Of a stretch of DNA of 64,000 nucleotides, positions 18,664 to 27,493 are shown one piece after another. Both the position numbers and the translations under genes were made by a program. This stretch comes from Sulfurimonas sp. C5. GTDB lineage: Bacteria; Campylobacterota; Campylobacteria; Campylobacterales; Sulfurimonadaceae. The stretch spans positions 682,001 to 746,000 of the forward strand of contig NZ_JARXNQ010000001.1 of NCBI RefSeq assembly GCF_029872055.1, given 5' to 3'. Under the pieces are notes generated by a model. That model did not search any database and was not told the origin of the DNA. It saw nothing but the letters and a program-made list of their open reading frames with translations. Position 1 is the stretch's first letter. Each line of letters begins with the position of its first letter.

Positions 18664-19722
18664 ATGCTAAATTATGACTCAATTAAACCGTATCTTTTTA
18701 AATTTGAACCTGAGACTGCACACCATATTGCCTCATTTGTGCTAAGACTTCCAAATATCTCTCAACTTCCGTTTAACTCGTTTTTAGAATCTCATTTTAT
18801 CAATGACGAAAGTTTGCACCAAGAACTTTTTGGAAGAACTTTCCTAAACCCTGTAGGACTAGGTGCAGGTTTTGATAAAAATGCAACGATGATCAGAGGT
18901 ATCCAAACACTTGGATTTGGTTTTACGGAAATTGGAACGGTAACTCCAAAACCACAACCGGGAAATCCTAAACCGAGAATGTTCCGTCACATTGAAGAGC
19001 AAACTATTCAAAATGCGATGGGCTTTAATAATGACGGTGCGTATAAAGTTGTGCAAAGATTAAAAGAGCGTTATCCGTTTTCAACTCCTATAGGTATTAA
19101 TATAGGTAAAAATAAAGTAACACCTGAGAATGAAGCAATTAACGACTACACACACCTTATCAAAGCATTTAACGGCTTAGGAGATTATTTTGTAATTAAT
19201 ATATCTTCACCAAATACTCCAGGGCTTCGTGATCTGCAAAACGAAGAGTTTATTACAGAACTTTTCAAAGAAGCCAAAGCTTTAACAGATATGCCGATTT
19301 TATTAAAAATTGCACCTGATATGACACCTGAAGATGCTGTAGCACTTACGACTCTTGCAGTTGAAAAAGGAGCTGACGGGATTATTGCGACAAATACGAC
19401 AATTGATTATTCGCTAGTCAATGATCCTAAAGACATTGGCGGTTTAAGCGGTGCTGTTCTTAAAGAAAAAAGTTTTAAAATTTTTGAAGCTATTGCAAAA
19501 GAACTATACGGTAAAACTACACTGATTTCTGTCGGGGGTATTGACTCCGCAGAAGAAGCGTATAGAAGAATTAAAGCAGGTGCCAGCTTGGTACAAGTAT
19601 ATAGTGCAATGATTTTCCACGGTCCGGATCTGATTATGAATATCAATAAAGGACTTGTAGAACTTTTAAAAGCCGATGGTTATACAAACATTACTGAAGC
19701 TATCGGAGCAGATCGCAAATGA
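18664..19722 (+). CDS. pyrD: dihydroorotate dehydrogenase (quinone), class 2
   Basis: 352 aa. The class 2 N-terminal helix region (FEPETAHHIASFVLRL) that contacts quinone is present, followed by the FMN barrel (NPVGLGAGFDKNA, GTVTPKPQPGNPKPR). The catalytic-serine segment INISSPNTPGLRDLQ is typical of class 2. It oxidises dihydroorotate to orotate in pyrimidine synthesis and passes electrons to the quinone pool at the inner membrane. The stop overlaps the ATG of the M16 protease. Confidence 0.95.
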   Translation: MLNYDSIKPYLFKFEPETAHHIASFVLRLPNISQLPFNSFLESHFINDESLHQELFGRTFLNPVGLGAGFDKNATMIRGIQTLGFGFTEIGTVTPKPQPGNPKPRMFRHIEEQTIQNAMGFNNDGAYKVVQRLKERYPFSTPIGINIGKNKVTPENEAINDYTHLIKAFNGLGDYFVINISSPNTPGLRDLQNEEFITELFKEAKALTDMPILLKIAPDMTPEDAVALTTLAVEKGADGIIATNTTIDYSLVNDPKDIGGLSGAVLKEKSFKIFEAIAKELYGKTTLISVGGIDSAEEAYRRIKAGASLVQVYSAMIFHGPDLIMNINKGLVELLKADGYTNITEAIGADRK

Positions 19723-21077
19723 TTAAAAGTTTAATGGTTTTAGCGCTAGGAGCAACCATGATTTTTTCTTCAGAAACAGTAGCAAACAATAAAGAGAGCA
19801 ATATGACTAGAATGAAAACAGTAAATATGGGAACTACGCTCCCTGCATATAAAACAAAAACATTAGACAATGGTCTTCAAATTGTTGTCGTACCTATGCA
19901 AAACGATACAAATGTAGTAAGTACAGACATCTTTTATAAAGTGGGCAGCCGTAACGAAATTATGGGAAAAACAGGAATTGCCCATATGCTTGAGCATATG
20001 AACTTCAAATCATCTAAAAACCTTCAAGCCGGAGAGTTTGATAAAGAAGTTAAAAGTATCGGCGGCGTGAATAACGCTTCAACTAGTTTTGACTATACCC
20101 ATTACTTCATCAAATCAAGCTCAGACAATATGAAAAAATCTATTGAGCTATATGCAGAATTAATGCAAAATCTGACATTAAAAGATGAAGAGTTCCAACC
20201 CGAACGTGACGTTGTAACAGAAGAACGCCGTTGGAGAACAGATAATAATCCGCTTGGATACCTTTATTTTAAACTTTTTAACAATGCCTATGTGTACCAT
20301 CCGTACCATTGGACACCGATCGGGTTTATGAATGACATCCGTACATGGACGATCGAAGATATCAAAAGTTTTCATAAAACATACTACCAACCGCAAAATG
20401 CAATCTTGGTAGTTACCGGCGATATTGAACCAAAAGTTGTATTTGATGAAGCTCAAAAAGCTTTCGGCAGCATTGAAAACACGGCTGATATCCCTGAGGT
20501 AAAATTTGTAGAGCCTGAACAAGACGGTGCTAAACGTGTACTTATTCATAAAGAGAGCGAAGTGGAAATGATTGCTATTACTTTCCATATCCCTGACTTT
20601 AAGAATGAAGATCAAACAACGCTAAGTGTAATTTCAGAGATTCTTTACTCAGGAAAAAGTTCTCGTCTTTATAAAGAGTTAGTAGATAAAAAACGTCTTG
20701 TAAACTCTGTTTATGCGTACAACATGGAAAATACAGATCCGGGACTTTTCATCTTTATGGCTACATGTAATCCGGGTATAAAAGCAAAAGATGTAGAAAA
20801 AGAGCTTATTAAGCAAATCAAGCTATTAAAAGAGAAAAAAGTATCGAAAAAAGAGCTTGAAAAAGTAAAAATCAATACAAAATCAGACTTCATCTATTCA
20901 TTAGAAAGCTCAACAAGCGTAGCAAACCTTTACGGAAGCTATCTTGTTCGCGGTGATATTACACCGCTTATGCATTATGAAGAGAATGTTAGCAACATTA
21001 CACCTAAGGTGCTTCAAGAAGTTGCAAACAAGTACTTTGACTTCAACAAGTCGACTACAGTCATTTTAAAAAAATAA
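19719..21077 (+). CDS. M16 family zinc metallopeptidase
   Basis: 452 aa with an N-terminal signal peptide (MIKSLMVLALGATMIFSSET), so it is exported. The inverted zinc motif HMLEH is at 89-93, with the distal Glu in VVTEERRW. Both halves of the M16 fold are in one chain, the second starting near IHKESEVEMIAITFHIPD. These enzymes degrade peptides in the periplasm. It overlaps pyrD by four bases and is followed by dapA, the same order that I recall in Campylobacter jejuni. Confidence 0.9.
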   Translation: MIKSLMVLALGATMIFSSETVANNKESNMTRMKTVNMGTTLPAYKTKTLDNGLQIVVVPMQNDTNVVSTDIFYKVGSRNEIMGKTGIAHMLEHMNFKSSKNLQAGEFDKEVKSIGGVNNASTSFDYTHYFIKSSSDNMKKSIELYAELMQNLTLKDEEFQPERDVVTEERRWRTDNNPLGYLYFKLFNNAYVYHPYHWTPIGFMNDIRTWTIEDIKSFHKTYYQPQNAILVVTGDIEPKVVFDEAQKAFGSIENTADIPEVKFVEPEQDGAKRVLIHKESEVEMIAITFHIPDFKNEDQTTLSVISEILYSGKSSRLYKELVDKKRLVNSVYAYNMENTDPGLFIFMATCNPGIKAKDVEKELIKQIKLLKEKKVSKKELEKVKINTKSDFIYSLESSTSVANLYGSYLVRGDITPLMHYEENVSNITPKVLQEVANKYFDFNKSTTVILKK

Positions 21078-21088
21078 AAGTTTTTCGC

Positions 21089-21094
21089 TATAAT
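21089..21094 (+). promoter_or_regulatory. -10 element before dapA
   Basis: TATAAT in the 46-base gap between the protease and dapA, 29 bases before the dapA ATG and followed by GAGGG as ribosome site. This suggests that dapA-fabL can also be transcribed from its own start. Confidence 0.5.
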
Positions 21095-21123
21095 TGCGCA
21101 CAACTTTAAAGAGGGTAAATTAT

Positions 21124-22017
21124 ATGGATATTGTTACAGGTTCTTCGACCGCGCTTATCACGCCGTTTAAAAACGGAAAACTTGATGAGCAAAAATATGC
21201 TGATCTTATTAAAAGACAGATCAAATACGGTATGGATGCAGTTTGTCCGGTAGGTACTACCGGTGAGAGTGCAACACTTACACACGATGAAGATATACGT
21301 TGTATAGAGATAGCTGTAGAGGTTTGTAAAGGTACTGGGACTAAAGTTCTTGCAGGTGCCGGTAGCAATGCTACACACGAAGCTATCGAGATTGCAAAAT
21401 ATGCACAAAAATGTGGTGTTGATGCTATCTTTTCAGTAAGCCCATACTATAACAAACCTTCTCAAGAAGGTCTTTACCAACACTACAAAGCAATCGCAGA
21501 AGCCGTACCGGAACTTCCGTTTATGCTTTATAACGTACCGGGACGTACAGGTGTAGATATTTCAGCAGAAACTGCGATCAGACTTTTTGATGATGTAAAC
21601 AACATCTATGGGATTAAAGAAGCGACAGGAAGCTTAGAGCGTACAACTGCTCTGCTCTCTCAAAGACCTGACTTTAAAGTTTTCTCAGGTGACGATGCAA
21701 TTGATTATCCAATTTTAGCAAATGGCGGAGCAGGAATTACATCTGTAACTTCAAACCTTATGCCTGACCTCAAATCTGAACTTGTAAAAAAAGCACTTAG
21801 CGGTGATTTTGCTGGAGCTAAGGCAATCAATGATAAACTATATCCTCTAAATAGTGTTATGTTTTGTGAATCTAACCCTATTCCAATCAAAGCAGCTATG
21901 TATATTGCAGGACTTTTAGATACTTTAGAGTATCGCCTTCCATTGGTAGCTCCAAGTGCTGCGAATATGAAAAAAATTGAAGAAGTAATGAAAAATTACG
22001 ACATTAAAGGACTCTAA
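21124..22017 (+). CDS. dapA: 4-hydroxy-tetrahydrodipicolinate synthase
   Basis: 297 aa from the ATG at 21124, with GAGGG upstream; an in-frame TTG at 21094 overlaps the -10 box and is not used. GTTGE (45-49) binds pyruvate, Tyr136 is in LYNVPGRTG, and the Schiff-base lysine Lys165 is in GIKEATGS. It condenses pyruvate and aspartate semialdehyde in the lysine/meso-diaminopimelate pathway and so feeds the peptidoglycan genes in this window. The next gene starts two bases after the stop. Confidence 0.96.
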   Translation: MDIVTGSSTALITPFKNGKLDEQKYADLIKRQIKYGMDAVCPVGTTGESATLTHDEDIRCIEIAVEVCKGTGTKVLAGAGSNATHEAIEIAKYAQKCGVDAIFSVSPYYNKPSQEGLYQHYKAIAEAVPELPFMLYNVPGRTGVDISAETAIRLFDDVNNIYGIKEATGSLERTTALLSQRPDFKVFSGDDAIDYPILANGGAGITSVTSNLMPDLKSELVKKALSGDFAGAKAINDKLYPLNSVMFCESNPIPIKAAMYIAGLLDTLEYRLPLVAPSAANMKKIEEVMKNYDIKGL

Positions 22018-22019
22018 GA

Positions 22020-22796
22020 ATGACAAACTTCAAAGGAAAAACTCTTTTTATCAGTGGTGGTACTCGCGGTATCGGTAAAGCAATTGTATACGCTTTTGCA
22101 GAAGCCGGTGCTAACGTTGCATTTACATATGCTTCAAGTGCAGATACTGCTAACGAGATGATAGCCGATATCGAATCAAAATACGGTGTAAAATCTCGTG
22201 CATACAAGCTCAATATTTTAGAGCCTGAAACGTATAAAGAGGTTTTTGCTGCGTTTGACGAAGATTTTGATTCTTTAAACTATTTTATCTCAAATGCAAT
22301 TATTTCTGGTCGTGCCGTTGTTGGCGGTTTTGGTCCATTTATGAGACTTAAACCAAAAGGTCTTAACAATATCTGGACAGCAACTGTTGATGCATTCGTT
22401 GTTGGAACTCAAGAAGCTGCGAAAAGAATTGAGCAAGCTGGTGGTGGTAGCATCATCTCTATGAGTTCTACTGGTAACTTAATCTACACTCCAAACTATG
22501 CAGGTCACGGTGCTAACAAAGCTGCTGTTGAAGCAATGGTAAGATACGCTGCTGCTGAGCTTGGTGAAAAAAATATCCGTGTTAATGCAGTAAGCGGTGG
22601 ACCAATCGATACTGATGCACTAAGAGCATTCCCGAACTACGATGAAGTTCGTGCTGAAACAGAAAGAAGAAGTCCATTAAACAGAATGGGATTCCCAAAA
22701 GATTTAAGCGGTGCTTGTAAATTCTTATGTAGTGATGAAGCTGGCTGGATTACTGGTCACACACTTATCATAGACGGTGGAACAACTTTCCAATAA
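22020..22796 (+). CDS. fabL: enoyl-ACP reductase, FabL type (SDR family)
   Basis: 258 aa. The NADPH loop is SGGTRGIGKA. The active site has Tyr160 and Lys167 in Y-x6-K spacing (YAGHGANK), which is the FabI/FabL arrangement rather than the Y-x3-K of ordinary ketoreductases. The C-terminal VNAVSGGPIDTDALRAFPN closely resembles Bacillus subtilis FabL as I remember it. The enzyme would perform the last reduction of fatty acid elongation. It follows dapA by two bases and is closed by a strong hairpin. Confidence 0.85.
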   Translation: MTNFKGKTLFISGGTRGIGKAIVYAFAEAGANVAFTYASSADTANEMIADIESKYGVKSRAYKLNILEPETYKEVFAAFDEDFDSLNYFISNAIISGRAVVGGFGPFMRLKPKGLNNIWTATVDAFVVGTQEAAKRIEQAGGGSIISMSSTGNLIYTPNYAGHGANKAAVEAMVRYAAAELGEKNIRVNAVSGGPIDTDALRAFPNYDEVRAETERRSPLNRMGFPKDLSGACKFLCSDEAGWITGHTLIIDGGTTFQ

Positions 22797-22805
22797 AAAG
22801 TTTTC

Positions 22806-22826
22806 AAGTAGGTTTTTAACCTACTT
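22806..22826. terminator. bidirectional terminator hairpin
   Basis: Perfect 9-bp stem AAGTAGGTT / AACCTACTT with a TTT loop, between the convergent fabL and metal-permease genes. On the minus strand it is followed by GAAAACTTTTT, giving a U-rich tail, so it fits best as terminator of the metal operon but can serve both. Confidence 0.7.
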
Positions 22827-22827
22827 C

Positions 22828-23586
22828 TCACTTCTCTTCTAAACTCTTTTTCTCATTAAAAACTACAAATACTAATGATACAACTACCATAACAAAAATA
22901 ATACTGTAGCCTGTTGGAAGATCATAGCTGTATGAACCAATAATAGCAGTAATTATGGCAAAAATTCCACTAACCCACGCTACAACCATAGGATTAAATC
23001 TTTTTTGCACAACTCCAATATAAGCAGGAGCTATTAAGAGTGCAAAAACAACGAGAACACCTGCTAGCTGTACAGATGATGTTACAGTAATAGCCAACAT
23101 TACAAAGAAAAGTATCTCTTTAAAAAAGCCCTTTGTTCTTGGATAAATCAAAAACATCACCAACGAGATAGGAATATATACAGCTATGCTTGTATAAAGT
23201 TCATCTTTTGAAGTAAATAAAATATCTGCAGCACTCAGCTTAGAAAATATCTCCAGCCCCTCAGCAGAATTTGCAAGTATGAGCATAATAGAAGAGATCC
23301 CAAGCGCATATAGCAGCCCTATAAATGCTTCTACATTTTTTAGATTTTTACTTGCCCATGCAATCACTAAAGCGGCAAAAACTGCAAACGATAAAACAAG
23401 GAGAGTTCTATAGCTTCCATCTAAAAATGCGATGCTTAAAGCCATACCAACAGCTGCAATCTGCCCAATGGCAAGATCGGTAAAGATCACACCCCTACGG
23501 ATGATCTCTATACCGAAAATCGAATGAATATATACAAGTAAAACAGCCAGCGTAAACGCCGGCCAGAAGATATCTACTATCTGCAT
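22828..23586 (-). CDS. metal ABC transporter permease, ZnuB-like
   Basis: 252 aa, about seven membrane segments, ABC-3 (PF00950) family: GIEIIRRGVIFTDLAIGQIAAVGMALS carries the conserved permease start, and AGVLVVFALLIAPAYIG the late signature. It would form the inner-membrane channel for zinc or manganese delivered by the upstream binding protein, whose gene overlaps it by ten bases. No ATP-binding subunit is encoded next to it or elsewhere in the window. Confidence 0.88.
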   Translation of the reverse strand: MQIVDIFWPAFTLAVLLVYIHSIFGIEIIRRGVIFTDLAIGQIAAVGMALSIAFLDGSYRTLLVLSFAVFAALVIAWASKNLKNVEAFIGLLYALGISSIMLILANSAEGLEIFSKLSAADILFTSKDELYTSIAVYIPISLVMFLIYPRTKGFFKEILFFVMLAITVTSSVQLAGVLVVFALLIAPAYIGVVQKRFNPMVVAWVSGIFAIITAIIGSYSYDLPTGYSIIFVMVVVSLVFVVFNEKKSLEEK

Positions 23587-24458
23587 AGTCTTTCTTCTAT
23601 GGTGTTATAAAAACTCTTTAGTGTGTCTGTACCCTCAACACTACCGACATCGTGAGGTAAAACTATAACTTTTGCACCGGTTTTTTCCGCTATAAATGCA
23701 GCAGTTTTTTTCTCATGATATACATCTTGTAAAATGGTATTTACACCCTTCTCTTGCATAAGATTAATAGTTTTGAGTGCATCTTTAGAACTCGGTGAAA
23801 TACCCGGTAATGGTTCAATATTTCCAACTAAAGCATAATCATATCTTTGTAGAAAATAGTTAAATAGTTGATGATACTGTACAACTTTTTTATCTTTACA
23901 CACCGCCATTTTTGCATCATACTCTTTTAAATAGCTTTCCCAATCTTGTAAAAAGCTTTGCAAGTTGTTTTCATATGCAGTTTTGTTTGCATAATCAAGC
24001 AATACTAGCTTCTTAGCAATCAGTTTTGCAATTACTGAAATATTATGTGGATCAAGTACAAAGTGTGGGTTTCCATCGGGATGGACATCACCTTGAGCAC
24101 GTGACACTACTGCAGGTTTATTGATCATATTAATGACACCGCTAACATCTAAAAAACCTTTTGAACCAATGTTTATATTTCTGTTTTGTGCACCGCGAAG
24201 TAATGGCGGTAACCATCCGATCTCTAGTTGTCCACCATTGATCACTAAGAGATCAGCTCTTCTTAGCTTTGTTATTAGCGAAGGTTTTGGTACTATAAAA
24301 TGTGGATCAAATGTAGGGTTTGCCAGTACATCCACTTTTACATTATCTTTTCCTATCTCTTTTACAACCTCACCTAAATATGCATACGTCGTTACAACAT
24401 TTATTTTTGCAACAAGAGAAACTGTTGCGAATAATGCTAAAAATATTATTTTTTTCAT
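23577..24458 (-). CDS. periplasmic metal-binding protein, ZnuA-like
   Basis: 293 aa, cluster A-I solute-binding protein (PF01297). The signal peptide is MKKIIFLALFATVSLVAK. Candidate metal ligands are the histidines in DPHFIVPKPS, NPHFVLDPHN and VQYHQLFNYF and the late LPHDVGSVEGTD. It lacks the long His/Asp-rich loop of many ZnuA proteins. It captures Zn2+ or Mn2+ in the periplasm for the permease encoded downstream. The start has a GGAGG ribosome site. Confidence 0.85.
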   Translation of the reverse strand: MKKIIFLALFATVSLVAKINVVTTYAYLGEVVKEIGKDNVKVDVLANPTFDPHFIVPKPSLITKLRRADLLVINGGQLEIGWLPPLLRGAQNRNINIGSKGFLDVSGVINMINKPAVVSRAQGDVHPDGNPHFVLDPHNISVIAKLIAKKLVLLDYANKTAYENNLQSFLQDWESYLKEYDAKMAVCKDKKVVQYHQLFNYFLQRYDYALVGNIEPLPGISPSSKDALKTINLMQEKGVNTILQDVYHEKKTAAFIAEKTGAKVIVLPHDVGSVEGTDTLKSFYNTIEERLCR

Positions 24459-24467
24459 ATATCCCTC

Positions 24468-25871
24468 CTAGAAGTTATGTGCGCCGTGTGCACCGATTGC
24501 CAAGTTCATTTCAACAATATAAGTATCTATATGTTGTCTTTCCCCTGCTTCATTAAACATTGCATTGTTACGATTATACTGTAGTCTGAATCTTGCAAAT
24601 TCACTTGTCGTATAGTCGATCATTGCCGAGTATCTGTCAAAATTATTTTGCGTAGTTTGAGCAACCCCGTTTGAAGTAATATCGTTTTTATCGATGTTGT
24701 CATACCTCATACCCATACGCCAGTTTTGATTGTACGCATATACTAGTTGTACATAATATCCACCTTGTTTTTTAGTAGTTGGTGTCACGTTAAATGCAGT
24801 TTGTGTTGCATCAGTGTATGTATATACTTTTCCATCCATATCGCGGTAAAGATACTCCCCTTGAAATGTCAGGTAAGAGTATGAATCAAAATAGTGTTTA
24901 ATAGTCAGATCAGCACCATACAAATAACTTCCACCTACAAAAGCATGTGGAGCTTCATCTGTTAAATGGTTAATTCTACTGTCACCGTAAGCGATCGAAC
25001 CTCCATAAAGAAAAGTTGTGTTATCTAGATCAAATGAACTTTTAATATACCCTACCAATAAGTTTGGTTGATCAGGTGAACTCACAGCAATAGTTTCCGG
25101 ATCTCCTGCAGGGGCGATAGAGCCGTTTCCATACATAGATGGATTTTTCCCTTGGAGTGCTTCAAAACCGATCATAGTATATGTATCTGTCGGAAGTGTC
25201 CACTGTAGTTGTGCGCCAATATCATTGATCCCGTGCTCACCTAAAAATGACACATATACAAGCGGCATATCCGAAAAATCTTGAACATGTTGATGTTGTG
25301 CATTAATACGCCCAAAATCAGATCGAAACTTTCCGAGTTTTGCTTTTAATCCATACCCAAGTGACGTCGTTTCACCAAATGCCTCTTCAACCTCAAAAGC
25401 ATCTTCACTTAAATGAAAAATTCCCGTGAGTGAAAAATATGGGTCAACAATACTTTGGAGTGCTAATTCTGCATAGTTAAAGTTAAACCCGTCTTGTGCA
25501 TTAAGAGGTGCATGTGATGTTCCGTCACCATGAGAGTGCTGCCCCATAATTCCGTGAGCGATACCCGGTATCTCTAAGTGAGTTAACTCTTCATCTTTTT
25601 TCGATCTGCTCACATAACTTGTATCTACTATTAGTGAGATATCGGGCATATAACTGTTTTGCGAAAAACTGTTGACACTTCCGGCTAGACTTTGTTGTAT
25701 AGAAGAATCCTCTTTTTGTATCTGCTGACTTTCTAGTTTTTCAACTTTTTCAAGTAACTTTTGCGTAACTTCCTGTTGTTGTTTTAACTGTGCTTTTAAA
25801 GCTTCCAGTTCACTATCTGCAAACGATGATACTGCTGCAAATAGAGATAAATAGACAAATTTTTTGTACAT
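24468..25871 (-). CDS. putative outer-membrane porin of the metal operon
   Basis: 467 aa. After a signal peptide (MYKKFVYLSLFAAVSSFAD) comes a short coiled coil (about 20-60, LKAQLKQQQEVTQKLLEKVEKLE), as in trimeric porins. A long beta-rich body follows with alternating aromatic strands, and no plug domain. Residues near 100-120 form a His-rich stretch (GIAHGIMGQHSHGDGTSHA), fitting a metal-related role. It resembles zinc-regulated or phosphate-type porins of this phylum, but I do not recognise a named family. It lies between the His-rich peptide and the ZnuA-like gene on the same strand, nine bases before the latter. Confidence 0.7.
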   Translation of the reverse strand: MYKKFVYLSLFAAVSSFADSELEALKAQLKQQQEVTQKLLEKVEKLESQQIQKEDSSIQQSLAGSVNSFSQNSYMPDISLIVDTSYVSRSKKDEELTHLEIPGIAHGIMGQHSHGDGTSHAPLNAQDGFNFNYAELALQSIVDPYFSLTGIFHLSEDAFEVEEAFGETTSLGYGLKAKLGKFRSDFGRINAQHQHVQDFSDMPLVYVSFLGEHGINDIGAQLQWTLPTDTYTMIGFEALQGKNPSMYGNGSIAPAGDPETIAVSSPDQPNLLVGYIKSSFDLDNTTFLYGGSIAYGDSRINHLTDEAPHAFVGGSYLYGADLTIKHYFDSYSYLTFQGEYLYRDMDGKVYTYTDATQTAFNVTPTTKKQGGYYVQLVYAYNQNWRMGMRYDNIDKNDITSNGVAQTTQNNFDRYSAMIDYTTSEFARFRLQYNRNNAMFNEAGERQHIDTYIVEMNLAIGAHGAHNF

Positions 25872-25931
25872 AAATATCCTCTTGATCTATAAAATGTATT
25901 GATAATGTTTTTTTCTTGTTATTTTGTAAGA

Positions 25932-26204
25932 TTAAGAGAATATAGGGGGTGCACGTGGGTTTACATTTGAGATTAATGCATTTGTATCTAAAGAAAATAA
26001 AGAAGTTACAATACTTTCACTGATATTGTCAAGCTGTGAAAGGTATGCACTTTCTTGAGGAATGTCTGTATCAAAAATAGTAGACTGAATAGTACATATT
26101 TGACAGTCATTATGCTGTTTTAGATCGTTATGATGGTGAAATGCACCCATCATCGTCGCTAACAGTAGTACGATTCCTACATATTTTGAAACAAATTTTT
26201 TCAT
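25932..26204 (-). CDS. small His/Cys-rich exported protein
   Basis: 90 aa, no known function. One N-terminal hydrophobic segment (MKKFVSKYVGIVLLLATMMGA) is followed by HHHNDLKQHNDCQICTIQS, a His/Cys cluster likely to bind metal, and the chain ends NPRAPPIFS. Small proteins of this shape (DUF2946-like) often sit beside metal transport genes. It is the first gene of the set porin-ZnuA-ZnuB, 60 bases before the porin. No clear ribosome site precedes the ATG, so the exact start is uncertain. Confidence 0.6.
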   Translation of the reverse strand: MKKFVSKYVGIVLLLATMMGAFHHHNDLKQHNDCQICTIQSTIFDTDIPQESAYLSQLDNISESIVTSLFSLDTNALISNVNPRAPPIFS

Positions 26205-26234
26205 GATGGAACTATAACAAATTAAATTTAAATT

Positions 26235-26861
26235 TTACAGAGTAAAAACAATTAGCCTTTTTTCTATTTTCAAGTCTTTAAAACCATATGCTTTTTGTAT
26301 CCATTCTAAACTTTCTCTTGTATAAAGAAAGACATGAGTCGGATCATTTTTATAATACCATGAAGCGAAATCGATAGACTCATCATAAAGCTCTGTCATC
26401 AGATAAAGTTTACCACCATCCTGTAACATCGATTTAAGCAATAAAAACTCTTTTCTCGGCTCGTAAAAATGCTCAACCACTTCACAGGATGTAATATAAT
26501 CGTATTTCTCTTTCAAGAGTTCAATTTTATTTTCAAAGAAAGGATCAAAGCTTCTTATATTGTAATTGTGTTCTTGCAACAGTTTTGTAACTATTTTTGA
26601 ACGACCTGCACCAAAATCAAGTCCTTTATTTTCTTCTTTGAAATCCTGAAGCACATGTGTAACTATAGGAGATACAAACTTTTTATATCCTTCATCTATC
26701 TCTGTAGTGTGCATCTCATAACGCTCTTTTTCATTTGTACTACTTGGTAAATCTTCAAAAGCGGTAAAAATTGCTTTACATTTTGGACATTGAAAATAGT
26801 TTTGTTTTTCTTTGTAAAAAGGCTCTGCCGAAGTGCTACATAGTCTGCAAGTTTGATTCAT
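26235..26861 (-). CDS. zinc-ribbon class I SAM methyltransferase
   Basis: 208 aa. Residues 1-35 hold two Cys pairs (CRLCSTSAEPF...CPKCKAIF), forming a zinc ribbon. A methyltransferase core follows, with GLDFGAGRSKIV as the SAM loop and DYITSCEVVEHF as the motif II region. This resembles methyltransferase type 11/12 proteins that act on small molecules, sugars or quinone precursors; no substrate can be named. It ends 30 bases before the His-rich small protein on the same strand and is divergent from pgsA. Confidence 0.75.
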   Translation of the reverse strand: MNQTCRLCSTSAEPFYKEKQNYFQCPKCKAIFTAFEDLPSSTNEKERYEMHTTEIDEGYKKFVSPIVTHVLQDFKEENKGLDFGAGRSKIVTKLLQEHNYNIRSFDPFFENKIELLKEKYDYITSCEVVEHFYEPRKEFLLLKSMLQDGGKLYLMTELYDESIDFASWYYKNDPTHVFLYTRESLEWIQKAYGFKDLKIEKRLIVFTL

Positions 26862-26941
26862 AAGGCTAATTGTATCATATCAACCGTTGATAAGTATTTA
26901 TAAGATAAAATCGCAATAACTTTTAGAAATGAAGGAATTTT

Positions 26942-27493
26942 TTGCTCAATCTACCAAACTTTTTAGCCTCAATCAGAATAATTTTGGCACCGCTCATGTT
27001 TTGGGTTATTTTAAACCCGCAAATTTTTACAGATAACGGTTACGACATAACTTGGAACTATTATTTTGCTTCACTGTTGTTTGTTTTGGCGAGTGCTACC
27101 GACTTTTTTGACGGTTACATTGCAAGAGAATGGAATCAAATGACTATGCTTGGAGCCATCCTTGATCCTTTGGCAGACAAGATGCTTACTCTTGCGGCAT
27201 TTTTGGGACTGATGATGATCGGAGAAGCTTCAGCATGGGCAATTTACATTATCATTATTCGTGAACTCTTTATCACCGGTATCAGAACTATAGCAGTAAG
27301 TGAAGGTTTAAGCGTCAAAGCAAGCTGGTCGGGGAAAATTAAAACTGTAGTACAAATGATTGCTATCGGCTTTTTACTTATGCATTGGCCTTACGGTGAT
27401 GCTCTTTTATGGTTCGCGGTATTTTTAACTGTATATTCAGGGCTTGAATATGTTTGGGGATTTAGAAAAGCACTTTTAAAGGATGAAATTTAA
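26942..27493 (+). CDS. pgsA: CDP-diacylglycerol--glycerol-3-phosphate phosphatidyltransferase
   Basis: 183 aa, several membrane segments. The CDP-alcohol phosphotransferase motif D-x2-DG-x2-AR-x8-G-x3-D-x3-D is complete in ATDFFDGYIAREWNQM...GAILDPLADK. It makes phosphatidylglycerol phosphate. The start is TTG with GAAGGA upstream. The stop (TAATG) touches the start of rseP, a pairing that I recall from Campylobacter. Confidence 0.93.
   Translation: MLNLPNFLASIRIILAPLMFWVILNPQIFTDNGYDITWNYYFASLLFVLASATDFFDGYIAREWNQMTMLGAILDPLADKMLTLAAFLGLMMIGEASAWAIYIIIIRELFITGIRTIAVSEGLSVKASWSGKIKTVVQMIAIGFLLMHWPYGDALLWFAVFLTVYSGLEYVWGFRKALLKDEI

Noticed and set aside
21094-21123. N-terminal extension of DapA from a TTG
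   Set aside because: The TTG lies in the -10 region, and the ATG at 21124 has a ribosome site and matches the family N-terminus.
25872-25931. Possible Fur/Zur box in the porin leader (TTGATAATGTT)
   Set aside because: Only a half-site-like match in AT-rich sequence; no convincing palindrome.
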